A DNA stretch of 64,000 nucleotides from Cyanophora paradoxa (GCA_004431415.1 QPMI01000483.1:328556-392555); one strand, 5' to 3'. Positions 23,201 to 35,005 are shown, numbered from the stretch's first letter. The notes: generated from the sequence alone by a model not told the origin. Numbers and translations: made by a program.

Positions 23201-24407
23201 ATTTGCTGACCTGTCCGGTTTCAACCATCAGTCGACTGGGCGGACGGCAAGTTCAGGTGAGCGGACCCGAGCGGCCGGCGCCGCCGCGTCGGAGCGCGCG
23301 GGGCCTGAGCGGGGGCGGGGCGGGGCAGGGCGGTACGGAACACGCGGGACGGCCCGTCGTACATGGACGCCTCCTTCTACGTCTCGAGCGACGGGCGCAC
23401 GCTCTACCGCATCGACAGCCGCGGCGCGCACGGCTTCCGCTCCCTCGCCTCCGCCCGCGCCGCCATGGGCGGCCAGCCCGCCGACCTCGCCATCCGCACC
23501 CGGCCCTACACGCCGCGCCTCTCCCGCAACGGGCGCTTCGCGGCGGTGTGGACCAAGGCGCTCGCCATCCAGGTGCTGGACCTGGACAAGGGCGAGAACG
23601 CGACGGAGGCGGCCTTCTCGGTGCCCGTGGACGCGCGCTACATCGACCGCGCCTCGGTCCTCCCCGCCGTCCCCATCGTCTCCGACGACGGCCGCTACCT
23701 CGCCATCCGCTACCGCGAGGCCGCCGGCGAGTTCGCGGTCCGCCCATTCCCCTCCCGCTCCGCTCCGCTCCGCCGCGCTCGCCGCCGAGCGCGCGGGGCT
23801 TGGGCAGGTGCGGGTGATGGACATCTCGCGGGAGGAGCTCGTGCGCCGCACGTGCAGCGCCGTCTCGCGCACCTTCGACGACGAGGAGCTCGTCGGCGCC
23901 TTCGGCCGCCTCACCAACTCCACCGTCGGCTCCGGCCAGCGCGCCGTCTGCGCCGCCTTCCCCTCCGGCTCCCGCAAGCGCACGTATAGCGCCCCCGCCC
24001 CGCGGCCGCCGGCGGCCCCGAGGGTGCTCGTCCTCTCGTACGGGGAGCGGGAGCTCTTGGTGGCGGTCATCAACGTCAACAGCGGCGACGAGGTGCCGCT
24101 GGCGGCGAGCGTGACGTGCACGGGCGGCGGCGCGACGCTCCGCGGGGACGCCGTCGTGCGCTACACGGACGCGCAGTACATGTCGCAGCTCGCCGAGGGG
24201 GCCGGCTACCTCTACACCCTCGCCCCCACCGACATCGGCGCCGAGGTCCGCTTCGGGGCCGTCGAGGGCGTCGCCCCCGGCACCTCCTACACGTGCGAGG
24301 CGACCCTCTCCAGCCTCGCCGGCACCTCCCCCGCCGGGCGCGCCACCGGCACCTCCCGCCCCGCCGGCGCCCCCGCGTACAAGCTCCCCGTCGCAAAGAA
24401 CATGTGA
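14254..24407 (+). CDS. giant tandem-TIR, transmembrane, beta-propeller protein with FN3-like C-terminus
   Basis: About 30 exons. TIR1 (about 14991-15498) reads YLGHSRAEDVGTVNSLLEAL, then CSYDREP, and FFRSPACISELEHA. TIR2 (about 15645-16258) reads DVMVSYRRKQTEEMKVVCKL, SYWVDVN, then FLVLLSRDWLQSTYCIDEFE. Both keep the Glu after the S..C motif (15331-15333; 16184-16186) where NAD-cleaving TIRs have their catalytic Glu. A helical module follows, including GFLLSGFALEEAATWL (about 16965) and KPTPEHIILVKHSVR (about 17226), then one TM helix (VLLAGLITAIVLAVIA, about 17390), a coiled coil, and ADPEAAMLFGLEAIS (about 17650). From 17.8 to 23.8 kb, repeated strand motifs such as FSPSGAY, PSNDGQYMIVSDD and FSPDGSLCAF suggest a propeller. 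The stretch ISREELVRRTCSAVSR (about 23818) resembles the terminal linker of bacterial WD40 sensors. The end is FN3-like. No P-loop was found. Likely a membrane immune or stress sensor; this is inference. A split into two genes is possible but the late motif argues for one. Confidence 0.7.
19680..19773 (+). repeat. poly-G intron tract
   Basis: About 90 nt of nearly pure G with scattered single A residues, inside an intron of the TIR gene. The donor GTAACC lies near 19657 and the acceptor TTTTCGCAG near 19810. The length is likely unreliable in any assembly. Confidence 0.9.
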
Positions 24408-25186
24408 AAGCGGTCGCCGAGTCGCCTTCAGTCTTGCATCAATATTCCCCTTTTCGATTCGCGATTGTATTCTTAAGCTAAGCCAATCGATAATGCTTTC
24501 GCGCCTGCGCCTAGTTAGTGGCCGTGGATAGCTTAGCTGCGCAGCTTGTGTACGTAGTAGATCTAGGCCTTAGCTAGTGTAGTCTGTAGTGTGTTACTTT
24601 CCATAGTTATAGTGCAACGGAGTCTAATTACTGATACGACTATACGCTTCGATTCGTTTTCGATTCGCTGGGCTTGAATAGATGCATAAACCCTCGCTCC
24701 CCGCAGTTCGAGTCAGGCTCTGGTTCGTACAGCGTACAGGTAGCCGCTGAGCTTTCCGAATAGCTAAAGCTAAACCTCAGATGCCCCTAATCCTCAGAAA
24801 TCAATCCTGCTTTCGTCTCGTTCTAGATCTAGATCTGTAAGCCGCTGATCATGATCATGCTTGCATTTTTGCGTACGCGTCACACGGCGTGTATCGCCGA
24901 GTCGTATGCATTTAATTTCTCAACATCTTGATGCATCTTGCAAATTGATCACTGATCGATATCGTGACCGTCGCGATGGGCCCGGGGATGCGGATCCGGA
25001 GGCGGCGTTCATGATCCGATGATCATGATTGACTCAGTTGAGCTCGAGGCTGCCAGGCCGGGCTGCACAGCTTCCACTGCGGAACTCGCGATCGGAACAT
25101 GTCCCCGCGGCCAGGCCCTCCCCCTCAGGGCCTAGCCGCTGAGCTGCCAGCCTGGCAGGCTGCTCCAGGCCTTGAGGCCTATCATA

Positions 25187-25396
25187 GTATTGGGGAAGGG
25201 TAAAACACTTCCCCTGTCCCTGTCCCTTGGGCCCAACCCTACCCCAAATCCCACTTCCCCGACCTCCGCAAAACCCGGGCCGCGCGGTACACCCTGAAAG
25301 CGCATCCCCAGGGTCCCCCGAAACCATGTCTCCCGGTCCCGTCCGACCGAAGGGTGATCCAGGAACAGGCACCAACACCCGGGACAAAAATGGGTC
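25187..25396 (+). repeat. dispersed repeat, copy 1
   Basis: Begins ATTGGGGAAGGG, contains AAAACCCGGGCCGCGCGGTA and ends ACCCGGGACAAAAATGGGT. A related copy lies at 56689-56930 in the same orientation. Identity is roughly 80-85 percent by eye with small indels. No terminal inverted repeat or coding capacity was seen. Confidence 0.85.
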
Positions 25397-26812
25397 CAGC
25401 GACGCACAGGGAGCAGATATAAGGGCCAGACCAGCTCGAGGTCGTTGTGCGCATCATGCCCGACATTCCGTACTGCAAGAGCGAGGCCGGGCGCGAGCGT
25501 GGTCGCATGGGAGGACGCCGCGCGCGCTAGCCAATCACATTGGAGAGTCCGTTAACTTACCCTGCAAAAACCTCTTCGAGTACCCCCGGCCGCTTTCTCC
25601 CCCGGGCGCCGCAGCTCGGCTCGGCTCAACAATGGTTACGCCTCTCGCGCGCGCGGCAGTTTGCTGTGGCTCACGCACGCTTCCCCCCTCCCTCCCTCCC
25701 GCGCGCCCATGGCCAGCTGTAGCGCTTCCTCTTCAGCTCGGCGCGCGCGCGCGCGCGCCGGCCGGCGCCGTGGCTTCAACTGTCACGCCTCTCGTGCGCC
25801 AACGAGGCGATCGAGGCGCTTCACCCGCGCCAACCGCGCACGCCCCGACGCTATTGCACAAGCCGGCCGCACTTGCAATTGGCCGCGGCCGGCTATGCCA
25901 CTTGCAATTGCAACAAGCCGACGCCCGCGCGGCGCGCGCGCCTCGCGACGCAGAGCCGTCACGGCGTAAGGACCCTCCGGCCGCTTTCTGAGCGGAGCGT
26001 GAGCAGTGACGCACCCGCAGCACATGCGCACTCGTGCACCCGCCACGCCTCACGTGCACGCGCGCGACGGCCGCGGGGCATGCGCAGCCTGGCAGCTGCA
26101 GGAGCTCGAGCACGTCCAGACAAGGTTCCCTCCCCCGCCCCTGGCCCGGGGCCCGCGCCCTATAGCTACATAGCTCTGGCCCGGGCCCGGGGCCTACGTA
26201 TACCTCTAGAGGACAGCTCGCCTCGATCGCGAGGACTGGACAGCTCGCCTGGCATGGCCAGCCTCGGAGCCGGCCCGGCGGCTCGCCCGAGCTCGAGGTT
26301 AAATGCCCTTCCCCGGACCCAACTGACGCGCGCGGCAAGTCAGTGGCCCTTTATAGCTAGGCCCGGCGGCCGCAGCTGCAGCTGCGCATCATGGCATGCC
26401 GAATTCGAAGGTTGCAAGCTACGATATCTAAAGCTCAATCGTTGGACATCGCTAGCAGACTGGCCATATCGATTAGAGGCGAAATTCATGATTCGATGAT
26501 CATGATCATGAACAGTAACTTTGAATTCAGTGACAGCTGCAAAGAATCAATCATTGTGACAGTTGCGAAGCTCGCAATATCGACACTAGTACTGTGTATG
26601 CACTAACGGTGCTAGCACTAGCACTAACCTAGGGCTCGAGCTACTGGGAAAGAAAGGGCGCGGCGGGGAGGGTTGAGGGAGAAAGAAAAAACAGGGTTGC
26701 GGGTGTGGATCATGGGGGCGGGGTGCGGCCGTTCGGGAGCGACTGCGTCGCGTGCAGCTGCCGGAGGAGGCTCTGCGCCGGCGGGCGGGCGTCAGCCGAG
26801 GCGAGAAGGGCG

Positions 26813-26913
26813 GTCCGGGGGGTGGGGGGGGGTGGGGGGGGGGGTGGGGTGGGGGGAGGGGGGGGGGGGGGTGGGAGGGGGGAGCGCAGGGGGGAGCGCG
26901 GGGGAGGGGCGCG
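26813..26913. repeat. G-rich tract next to the armadillo gene's 3' end
   Basis: About 100 nt of G broken by T and A, ending just beyond the stop of the minus-strand armadillo gene. On the transcribed strand it would be a C-rich 3' UTR segment. Confidence 0.8.
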
Positions 26914-26923
26914 CCTTGATGTC

Positions 26924-28934
26924 CTAGTTGTGGGTGGACTCGAGGGAGCCGCGGCGGTCGAGCACGCGGGCGACGGCGGTGCCGAGCATGCGCTGCCTCT
27001 GCCGCCCCAGCATGTGGCACGCCTTGTCCAGCGCCACCCACGGCCACGCCTCGTCCCACATCGGGTGCTCCGGCACCCCGGGCACGTCTGCGCCGCCGCC
27101 GCCGGGCGGGGCGTCAGGGCGGCGCCTTGTGGGCGACGGGCGAGCGGGCGGGGCCGCACCGTGGCAGACCCAGGGGACAAGCCCCGCGTCCCGCTGCTCG
27201 GCCACCTCGTCCAGCAGCTGCGCCCGACGTCACGCGGAGAGACGGGGCGGGGGGAGGGGCGCGGGGCGCGCCTGCGCGAGCCAGGGCCCCCGGCCGGCCT
27301 CCTCGTCCTCGCCCCAGATGTGGAGGCGCCAGGGCCGGCCCCGCGCCGGCCGCGTCCGCAGGCACGCGTGCACCTGCCGGGCGGCCCTCAGCGGGCGGGC
27401 GGGGCGGGCGGGGCCGGGGCGGGCGGGGGGTGCCTGGAGGACGCTGGCGCGGACGCGGAGGTCGGCATTGGGGAGGATGCCGCGGATGCGCTCCTGCAGC
27501 TCCCCCGCCTTGTCCTCCATCAGCCCGTCGCTCTCCGGCAGCAGCAGCAGGTTCGCTGCCGGTCCCCGCCCCGCCCCGCTCAGAGCCCGCCCCGCGCGGC
27601 CGAGCGGCGCGCCGGCGGCGAACCGACGACGTTGAGGCCGGCAATGAGCGTGCGGGGGTCCCCCGCCGAGGGCCGCAGCAGGTTCAGCACCTGCCGGCCG
27701 GCCGGTGAGGCGCGGCGGGGGCCGGCCCGGCGCCAGCGCCCCGCGCACCATGCGGAAGGGGTCGGAGGTCAGCTTCAGGAACTCCGCCGCGTTCGCCTCG
27801 TACTGCGCCCCGTTCGTGATCGCCTGCGCCGCGCCCCGCGTGAGCCGCGCCGGCAGGGCCGCGGCGCGCCCGGCCGGGCCCCGCACCCCCAGGATTGCCG
27901 TGAGGACCGAGACGTCGATCTCATAGACCTGCGGCCGCGCGGGTCGGTCGGCGCGGCGGCCGAGGGCGCGGGAGAGGGCACCTGCAGCAGGGTCGCCAGC
28001 CGCTGCATCCCGTGGCACTCGTGCAGCGCTTTCCGGTTCGTCTCGAACGCTGCCCGTCGTGTCAGTCAGGCGGAGCTCGCGCGGCGCGCGGAAGTCGCGC
28101 GCACCGCACGCGTTCGTTATCGCAGCTAGGATCTGCGGGCCAGCCGCGGTGAGTCAGCCGCGAAGCGCACGGGCCCGGGGCGACGGGGGGACCTCGCGCA
28201 CGGAGATCATATCTTTGGGATCCGGGAACTGCTGTGGCCTGAGCATGTCTACGAGTTGCCGCATCCCGTTCTCGCACGTCGCGAAGATACGCCTGTTGCC
28301 ATCGAAGACGAGAGCCCGCGACAGCGCAGACGCCGCCAGCTTCGCGACCTCTGTGCTCTTCGAGCACGTGAGCGTCACCAGAAGCTTCGTGACCTGGGGC
28401 CATGACCAGATGACCTGCGGCGACGGTTTCCAGGCGTGGCAGCGGTGGTCGACCGGTCGTTTTGGCTCTGACCTGAGCGTTCCACGCTCGCTTCAACGCC
28501 GCATTTAAGCTATTGAGCGCAGATAGTTGGGATCTTTCCTCCCCGCTCTGCAGAAAGCTGAGAATCGCCTGCGAACGGAGGCGGACACGTCAGGCGCTGG
28601 CGCGGCCGACGCAAGCGCCCCGCCGGTCTGACGCCACGAAACACGGCAAAGCGCGCATCCGAATGACCGGAAATGGCGCTAGGCACCTGTATGTCTGGCG
28701 TGCTGAGGTCGCTCAGATTCGATGGCGACTGGTGCTCGAACCGTACGGCGAGGTCCTGCACTGAGATGCTTTCAGCAGTTCTTGTGAACGTCCCGTAGTT
28801 CCTGCGCGGAAGAGCCGCGTCGGAAGGCTGTAGGGCGCCGGAAAGCGGCGCGCCCCTTTGCGTCGCGCGTACCTCCAACTCGGAGCTGCGGGGCGCTGCT
28901 TCGCGCCGACGACTCTGATCATGCTGGAAGGCAT
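26924..28934 (-). CDS. armadillo-repeat protein
   Basis: The first exon starts MPSSMIRVVGAKQRP (28934), then a donor GTACGC. Later exons give ISVQDLAVRFEHQSP, AILSFLQSGEERSQLSALNS and the clearest armadillo-like repeat, TLTCSKSTEVAKLAASALSR, followed by ALVFDGNRRIFATCENGMRQ (about 28378-28250). Further helical pieces follow: NRKALHECHGMQRLATLLQ, VSVLTAILGV and NAAEFLKLTSDPFRMV. The C-terminal part (PEHPMWDEAWPWVALDKACH ... RRGSLESTHN, stop at 26924) is not recognised. Introns carry CTGAC close to the acceptor. ARM repeats are protein-binding superhelices; no specific family can be named. It is divergent from the WW/IQ gene, 265 bp away. Confidence 0.65.
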
Positions 28935-29199
28935 CGTCGTGCGCTCATCCGCTGCAACGCCGCCGCATTCCAGCAGAGCACGTCTCACTGCGGTACCCCC
29001 CGTCGGTTCTTTTCGCAACTTTCTAGCCTCCGCAGTGCGCCTGCGGATAACAGTTAGCATAAAGATCAAGCGCAGCACTTTACCTTCAGGTCCTTTCCTC
29101 GCTGACAGCTGAATCGTTGCACGTCCATAGCGAGCCCGCAGCAGGCCGAAGTTTGGAGATGACGTACGGAGCCGCCAGCCGATAGGCCAGCGCCTCGTG

Positions 29200-32100
29200 A
29201 TGCCAGTGCCAGCAGGCGCCGCTGCGCCTGTGGCTGCTAAGGCTGCCGGAGCAGGAGCTCTGATCAGCTCGCCCTCAAAGATCAAGAAGAAGGCGGACGC
29301 TGCGCTTGAGCGTGAGGCAGCGACTGCCCGGTCGCACGGGCCCAGGCGGCGCTCGATAGCGCCAGACGCCGCGCCAAGCGAGGAGGAGATCCTCGAGCAT
29401 GCCCGCTTCCTTGGTGCGGCCCGCCCGTCGCCCCACCCCGCCCCGCCCCGCCCCGCCCCGTCCGAGCGCCAGCAGGGATCGACCCCGCGGAGGAGGCGGA
29501 GCTGCTGTGGATCGCACGGGACGCCCTGACGGCGCCCGTGCCGGATGGCTGGATCGAGCTGGAGGACAAGGACGGGTTCGTGTACTACTACCACGCGGAG
29601 TCGGACGAGAGCACGCGGGCGCACCCGCTGCTCGCGCACTTCGCCGGCCTCGCTCAGAAGGTCCGTCCCCGCGCCGCCCCGGCCGCGCCCCCGAGCCCCG
29701 GCGCAGGCGCTGGAGGGCCTGCCGGACGCGAAGCGGCAGCGCGCCTTCGCGCGGCGGTGCGCCCCGCCGCCCCGCCCCGGCCCGCCCCTGCGGCGGCGCC
29801 TGAGGGGGCGCAGGCTGCTGGAGAGCAGCCCGGCGGAGGCGCTGGCGGCGCTGCGGGAGCAGGCGGGGCAGGAGATCTCCCCCGCCGACGTCGAGGCCGT
29901 CGCCAAGTTCTTCGCCGTGCGCACCCCGGCGGGCCCGCCCCCCATCCCGCCCTTCTCGCCCCCGACCCCGCACCCCAGATCGACCCCCGCGGGGAGCCGC
30001 ACCTGATGTGGCTGGCGCGGCGGGCGGCGGTGGAGCCTCTGCCCCCCGGCTGGTGCGCCCGCGGCCCGAGGGGGCGGGGCTGGGGCGGGGCCGCGGGGCT
30101 CACCGGGGGGCAGGGAGGAGCAGCAGGACGGGGAGGGCCCGCTGTACCGGGAGAGGCGCACGGGGCGGACGACGCGGCAGCACCCCTCCCTGCACCGCCT
30201 CGCCGCCAAGGTCGAGCGCTACCGGCCCCTGCGGCGCGCCCCGCCGGCCACCTCCCCGGCCCTCGACTCGGACCGGGAGGAGTACGGTCAGCCGGCCCCG
30301 CCGCGCCCCCCGCCGGCCCCGCCGCGCCGGCCTCCGACGCGGCACGCAGCGCGGGCGATGGAGATCGCGCCCTGGGTGCCCTTTCTCGAGCGCGGGGAGG
30401 GCCTGGCCGCCGCCCCGCGCCCCTTCTGGCACAACTTCGCCAGCGGGGCGCGCACCCGCGAGGCGCCGGACCCCGCCGCCCGCCGCCTCGCCGCCTCGCG
30501 CATCGCCGCGGCGGCGCGGGGGCGTGCGGCGCGGCGGCGGGCGGCGGCGCTGCGGGAGGAGCGGGAGCACGGCGAGGCCCGCCGCGCCGCCACCCGCATC
30601 GGCCCGCCCCGCCCTGCTTCGCTCTGCCCCGCCGAGCAGCTCCAGCCTGACGCCCGCGCAGAGGCGGCGTGGAGGGGGTACGCGGCGCGGGTCGTGCTGC
30701 AGCACCGGCGGCTGGTGACGTCGGCGGCGCGGGAGGAGCTCGCGGCGGCGGCCGTGCAGGCGGCGTGGCGCGGCCTCCGCGCGCGGCGGGCGTTCCGCGT
30801 GGAGCGGCGGCGGGGGCCGGCGGCGCTGGCGATCCAGTGCGCGTGGCGGCGGCGGCGGGCGCGGCGGCGGCGGCGGGCGCTGGCGAGCGAGCCGCCGAAG
30901 AGCACGCGACGGTCGCGGCGGGGCGAGGAGGGGCCCACCGAGGCCGACGTCGAGGAGTACGCCGGCTTCCTCGGTCCGCCCCGCCCCCGCCCCGGCCCGG
31001 CCCGGCCCGCCCCGTCCTGCCCGCGCGGCGCCGACGGGCGGCGGCAGGGATCGACCCGAAGGGCGAGGCGGAGCTGCTGTGGATCGCGCGGGAGGCGCTC
31101 ACGGCGCCCGTGCCCGAGGGCTGGGCGGAGCTCGAGGACCGCGACGGGTGCGCCCCCGCAGGCCGCGCGCCCCGAGTGCGGGGCCGACGAGGAGGCCGGG
31201 GGGCCGGGGGCAGGTTCGTGTACTACTACCACGCGGAGACGGACGAGAGCACTCGGACGCACCCGCTCCACGAGCACTACCGCGAGACCGCCCGCCGCGT
31301 CCGCCCCGCCCCGCTCGCCCGCCCCGCGGCGGGCGGGCCGACGGGCGGGCGGCAGGCGCTGGAGGCGCTGCCGGACGCGCGGCGGCAGCGTGCCTTCGCG
31401 CGGCGGCTGCTGGAGAGCTCGCCGCGGAGCATGGCGCGCGCCCTCCGCGAGGAGGCGGCCGGCGAGCACGTCTCCCCCGCCGACGTCGGTGCCCGCCCCG
31501 CCCCGCCGCCCGCCCCGTCGCCGCCCGAGAGAGCTCACCCGCCCCGCCAGCGCTCGTCTGCGACTACTTCGGGGTGCCCGCCTCGCCTCCTCCCCGGCGG
31601 GGGGCCGGCGGCTGACGTGGCGGCAGATCGACGTGCACAGAGACGTGCACCTGGTGTGGCTGGCGCGGCGGGCGGCGGTGGAGCCGCTGCCGCCGGGCTG
31701 GGAGGAGGTGCAGGACGAGCGGGGCGCCCACTACCTCGAGCGCCGCACGGGCAAGGCCACCCGCCAGCACCCCGCCCTCCGCCGCTACACCGAGAAGGCC
31801 CGCCCGGCCGCCTCCCTCAGCTCGCCGCGCCGCCGCCGCCCCCCGCTCGCCGGCTCACGCGCCGCCTCAGGTGGCGCGGTACCGGCCGCTCGCGCGGATG
31901 CCCGGGGCAGAGGCGGGCGCCCGGGACCCCCTCGACTCCGACCGCCACCACTACGGTCCCCGCCCCTCCCCGCCCCCGGCCCCGCTCTGCCGCGCCGGCT
32001 GACGGGGCGCGGGGCCGGCAGTGCGGGCAATGGAGATCGCCCCGTGGGTGCCCTTCGCGGAGGGCCGGAGCCCGCTGGGCGGCCCCGCGCGCACCTACCA

Positions 32101-34925
32101 CCTCAACTTCGTGACGGGCGCCCGCACGTACGCCCCCGTCGAGCCGGCCGCCCGCCGCGCCGCCGCCTCCGTCATCGGCGCCGCGTACCGCCGCCTCCGC
32201 GTGGCGCGCGCCTCGGCGGCGCTGCTCGAGGCGCGCCGCGCGGAGCGGCGGGCGGCGGCCGCCGGCGTGCTGGCGGCCGCGTGGCGCGCCTTCGCGGCCC
32301 GCGCGGCGCTGCGCATGGCGCGCCTGCTCGCCGCCGCCGCCCGCGAGGAGCGCGCCGTCGCCGCCGTGCAGGCGGCGTGGCGGGCGCGGGCGGCGCGCGG
32401 GAGAGGGCGGCGCTGCGGCGGCGGGCCGGGGCGGCGCTGGCGATCCAGTGCGCGTGGCGGGGGGCGGCGGGCGGGAGGCGCGGGGGCGGCGCGTGGAGGA
32501 GCTGGCGATGGCGGCGCTGCGGCGGGCGGACGCGGAGGAGCCGTGGGGCCCGCGGGTGCCGCGGCGCCCCGAGGGGGAGGAGGAGTGGCCGTGCGGGGAG
32601 GACGTGGAGACGTACGCGCGCTACATGGGCATCGACCCGGCGGGGGAGGCGAGCCTGCTGTGGATCCCCCGGGACGCCCTGCTGGCGATCATGGTCCCTG
32701 AGGGCTGGAGCGAGCACGAGGACCGCGACGGCTGCGGCTTCTTCTACCACCGCACCGCCGACGTGGCCCGCCGCACCCACCCCCTCCACGACTTCTACCT
32801 CTCCCAGGCAGGCCCCTCCCGCCCCGCCCCGCCGCGCCCGGCCGCGCGCCGCGCCTGACGGGCGGCGCAGGCGGCGCGGTGGCGGGCCTCGGCGGTGGTG
32901 GTGCAGGCGGCGTGGCGGGCGGCGGCGGCGCGGCGGGCGCTGCCGCGGTTGCTGCTGGAGCGGCCCCTCTGGCTCGCCGCCCGCTCCATCCAGGCCTGCT
33001 GGCGCCGCCGCGCGCCCCGCGCCGCCCTCCGCGCCGCCCGCCGCCGCCTCGCCGCCGCCGCCCTCCTCCAGGCCGCCGTCCGCGCCCGCGCCGCCCGCCG
33101 CCTCGCCGTGCGCCGCCCCCGGCCCCGCCCCTTCACGTCCGTCCCCCCTGCAGCCGACGCCGAGCGCGCCCTCCGCAGCGCGTGCGGCGGGGCGCGGCGC
33201 TGCGGCTGCAGGCGGCGGCGCGGCGCGCGCTGGCGCGGGGCGGCGGGCGGCGCTGGGGCGAGAGGCGGCGCTGGGCGGGGCGGCGGGGCGGGTGCAGGCG
33301 GCGTGGCGGCGACGTGCGGCGCGGCTGCAGCTCGCCTCGCCCGCGACGAGCTCCTCTGCCGCGTCCGCGTCCCCGCCCCGCCCGCCCCGCCCCGTCCCGC
33401 CCCCGACCCCGCCCCGCAGCGGGAGGAGGCCTGCGCGGCGCTGCTGCAGGCCGCCGCCCGCGCCCTCTTCGCCCGCCGCGTGCGCCCCGCCCCGCCCGCC
33501 CGCCTCCCGCGCGGCGGGGCGGGCGCGACGGGCGCGCAGCGGCGGCCGAGCTGCTGGCGGCCGCCCGCCTCCGCTCCGCCCTCCTGCTCCAGGCCCGCCC
33601 CCTCGCCCCCGCCTCCTCCTCCCGCGCCCCTGACTCTGGGCCGGCAGCGGCGTGGCGCGGCGCGCGCGCGCGGCGGCCATTCGTGGGGGAGCGCGGCGCC
33701 CGCGCCGCCGCCCGCGCCGAGCGGGTGCGCTGGCCCCTCGCTCCTCCCCCGCCCTCGCCCGCGCCAGCGGCGGCGCTGAGGGCGCGCAGGCGGCGGAGGT
33801 GGTGCAGGCGTGCGCGCGGCGGGCCCTCGCGCGCCGCCGCCGCGCGGGCGAGCTGCTGGCCCGGCGGCGGGCGGCGGAGCGGGCGGCGGCGCTGCGCATC
33901 CAGGCGGCGGCGCGCTCCGCGCTGGCGCGCTTCAAGGTGCGCCGCCGCGCGGGGCGGGGCGGGGCGGGCGGGCGGGGCGTGAGGGGTGCGGGGGCGGCAG
34001 CTGTGGCGCGGGGTGGAGGCGCAGGTCCTCTCCGAAGTCGCCCTCCTCCTCCAGGCCCGCCCCCCGCCCCGGCCCCGCCCGCCCCGCCCCGGCCCTCACG
34101 CCCCCGCCGCAGCGCTTCGCCCGCTCCGCCCTCGCCCGCCTCCGCCTCCGCCGCCACCGCGCCGCCCGCGCCATCCAGGTTCCGCCCCCGCCCGCCCGTA
34201 GCCGTCGCCTCGCCGCCCCCGGCCCGAGCGGCGCTGGCGCAGGCGCTGGCGCGGCGCGCGGCGGCGCGGGCGGAGCGGCGCGCCCTCGCGGCGGCACCCC
34301 GCTCCCGCCGGCCCTCGCTGCTGCCCCGGCCCTCCTCCGCCCCGCCCCGCCCACGCCTGGGACACCCCCTCCCTCCGCTCGTCCCCCGGGAGCACGCCTC
34401 GTCCCTGTACCCCTGTCGAGGGGTACGCCTCGCTGGGCCGCTCGTGGTCCGAGGCGGCCTCGCTCCCGGGGCGGCCCCCGCGCGCCGCCTGCCGCAGGTC
34501 CGGCCCCGCACCTCCCCCGGCCCCAAGCCGCCGGCCCCGCCTCGGGCGACGCCTGGTCGACGCCCCTCCGCTCCGCCGCCCCCGGGCGCCCAAGGTTGCG
34601 GGGAGTCCCGCCTGGGGGTGCGCCCCAAGTCCTCCGCCCCGGCCCGGCCCGCCCCGGCGCCGCTCGTGCACGCGCAGGCGGCGGGCCGTGGTCGGGGGCG
34701 GCGGTGGCGACGGCGGTCTCGCGGCTCTTCGGCGACTTCCCCGCGGCGGGGTCGGCGGCGCGCGCCCTGCGCGAGCCCCGCCGCCGCCTCGCAGCCTCCC
34801 TGCGCCACGAGGCCGCCCCGCAGCTCGCCCCCGGCCCCACCTGGCTCCACGACTACGGCTACCTCAGCCCCGCCGCCCGGCCCCGCAGCGCCGGGCCTGT
34901 CCCTCTCGTCCGCCCACTCGCCTAA
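29200..34925 (+). CDS. giant CEP164-like protein with five WW domains and IQ-motif arrays
   Basis: Starts MPVPAGAAAPVAAK, with a Ser/Lys-rich head. The recurring module is E..E.ARFLG then IDP..EAELLWIAR, a WW domain (VPDGWIELEDKDGFVYYYHA, about 29540), LPDAKRQRAFARR, a helix ending ISPADV, then LMWLARRAAVEPLPPGW with a second WW, DSD, and MEIAPWVPF. It occurs at 29.37-30.9 kb and again at 30.95-32.45 kb, with a third partial copy at 32.6-32.8 kb. The IDP...LLWIAR...PLP.GW pattern is the N-terminal WW region of CEP164, a distal-appendage protein needed to dock the basal body. Downstream to about 34.2 kb are many IQ-like helices (AIQCAWRRRRARRR, VVVQAAWRAAAARR) that would bind calmodulin or centrin. 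The end, about 34840-34925, reads WLHDYGYLSPAARP. One intron (32808-32870) starts with GC. Confidence 0.7.
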
Positions 34926-35005
34926 GAGTGGCACTAGCTGTACAGCTAGAAAAAACACGTGCGGCGCGTACACGTCACACAGCTGGCCATGGGAACGCCC
35001 GCGCG

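Larger units (their letters stand above)
24408..26923. other. 2.5-kb intergenic region
   Basis: Lower GC and AT-rich in 24420-25020, with several ATGATCATGATCATG-type palindromes (near 24848, 25013 and 26495). It contains the dispersed repeat at 25187-25396, a CG dinucleotide run near 25740-25760 and a G-rich tract at 26813-26913. Open frames here (for example 25227-25991) are compositional and show no recognisable domain. The 3' flank of the TIR gene and of the armadillo gene fall inside. Confidence 0.6.

Noticed and set aside
14254-24407. Plant-type TIR-NBS-LRR resistance gene
   Set aside because: No P-loop, NB-ARC or leucine-rich repeats are visible; the TM and propeller-like region do not fit.
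25227-25991. 254-codon plus-strand frame in the intergenic region
   Set aside because: Starts inside the dispersed repeat, has low complexity, and shows no splice or domain support.
28713-30209. 498-codon minus-strand frame overlapping the armadillo and WW/IQ genes
   Set aside because: Crosses two divergent genes and their promoter, has no domain, and is compositional.
29414-33000. Introner-element origin of the host introns
   Set aside because: The introns share donor, C-rich and branch features, but not extended sequence identity that would show recent copying.
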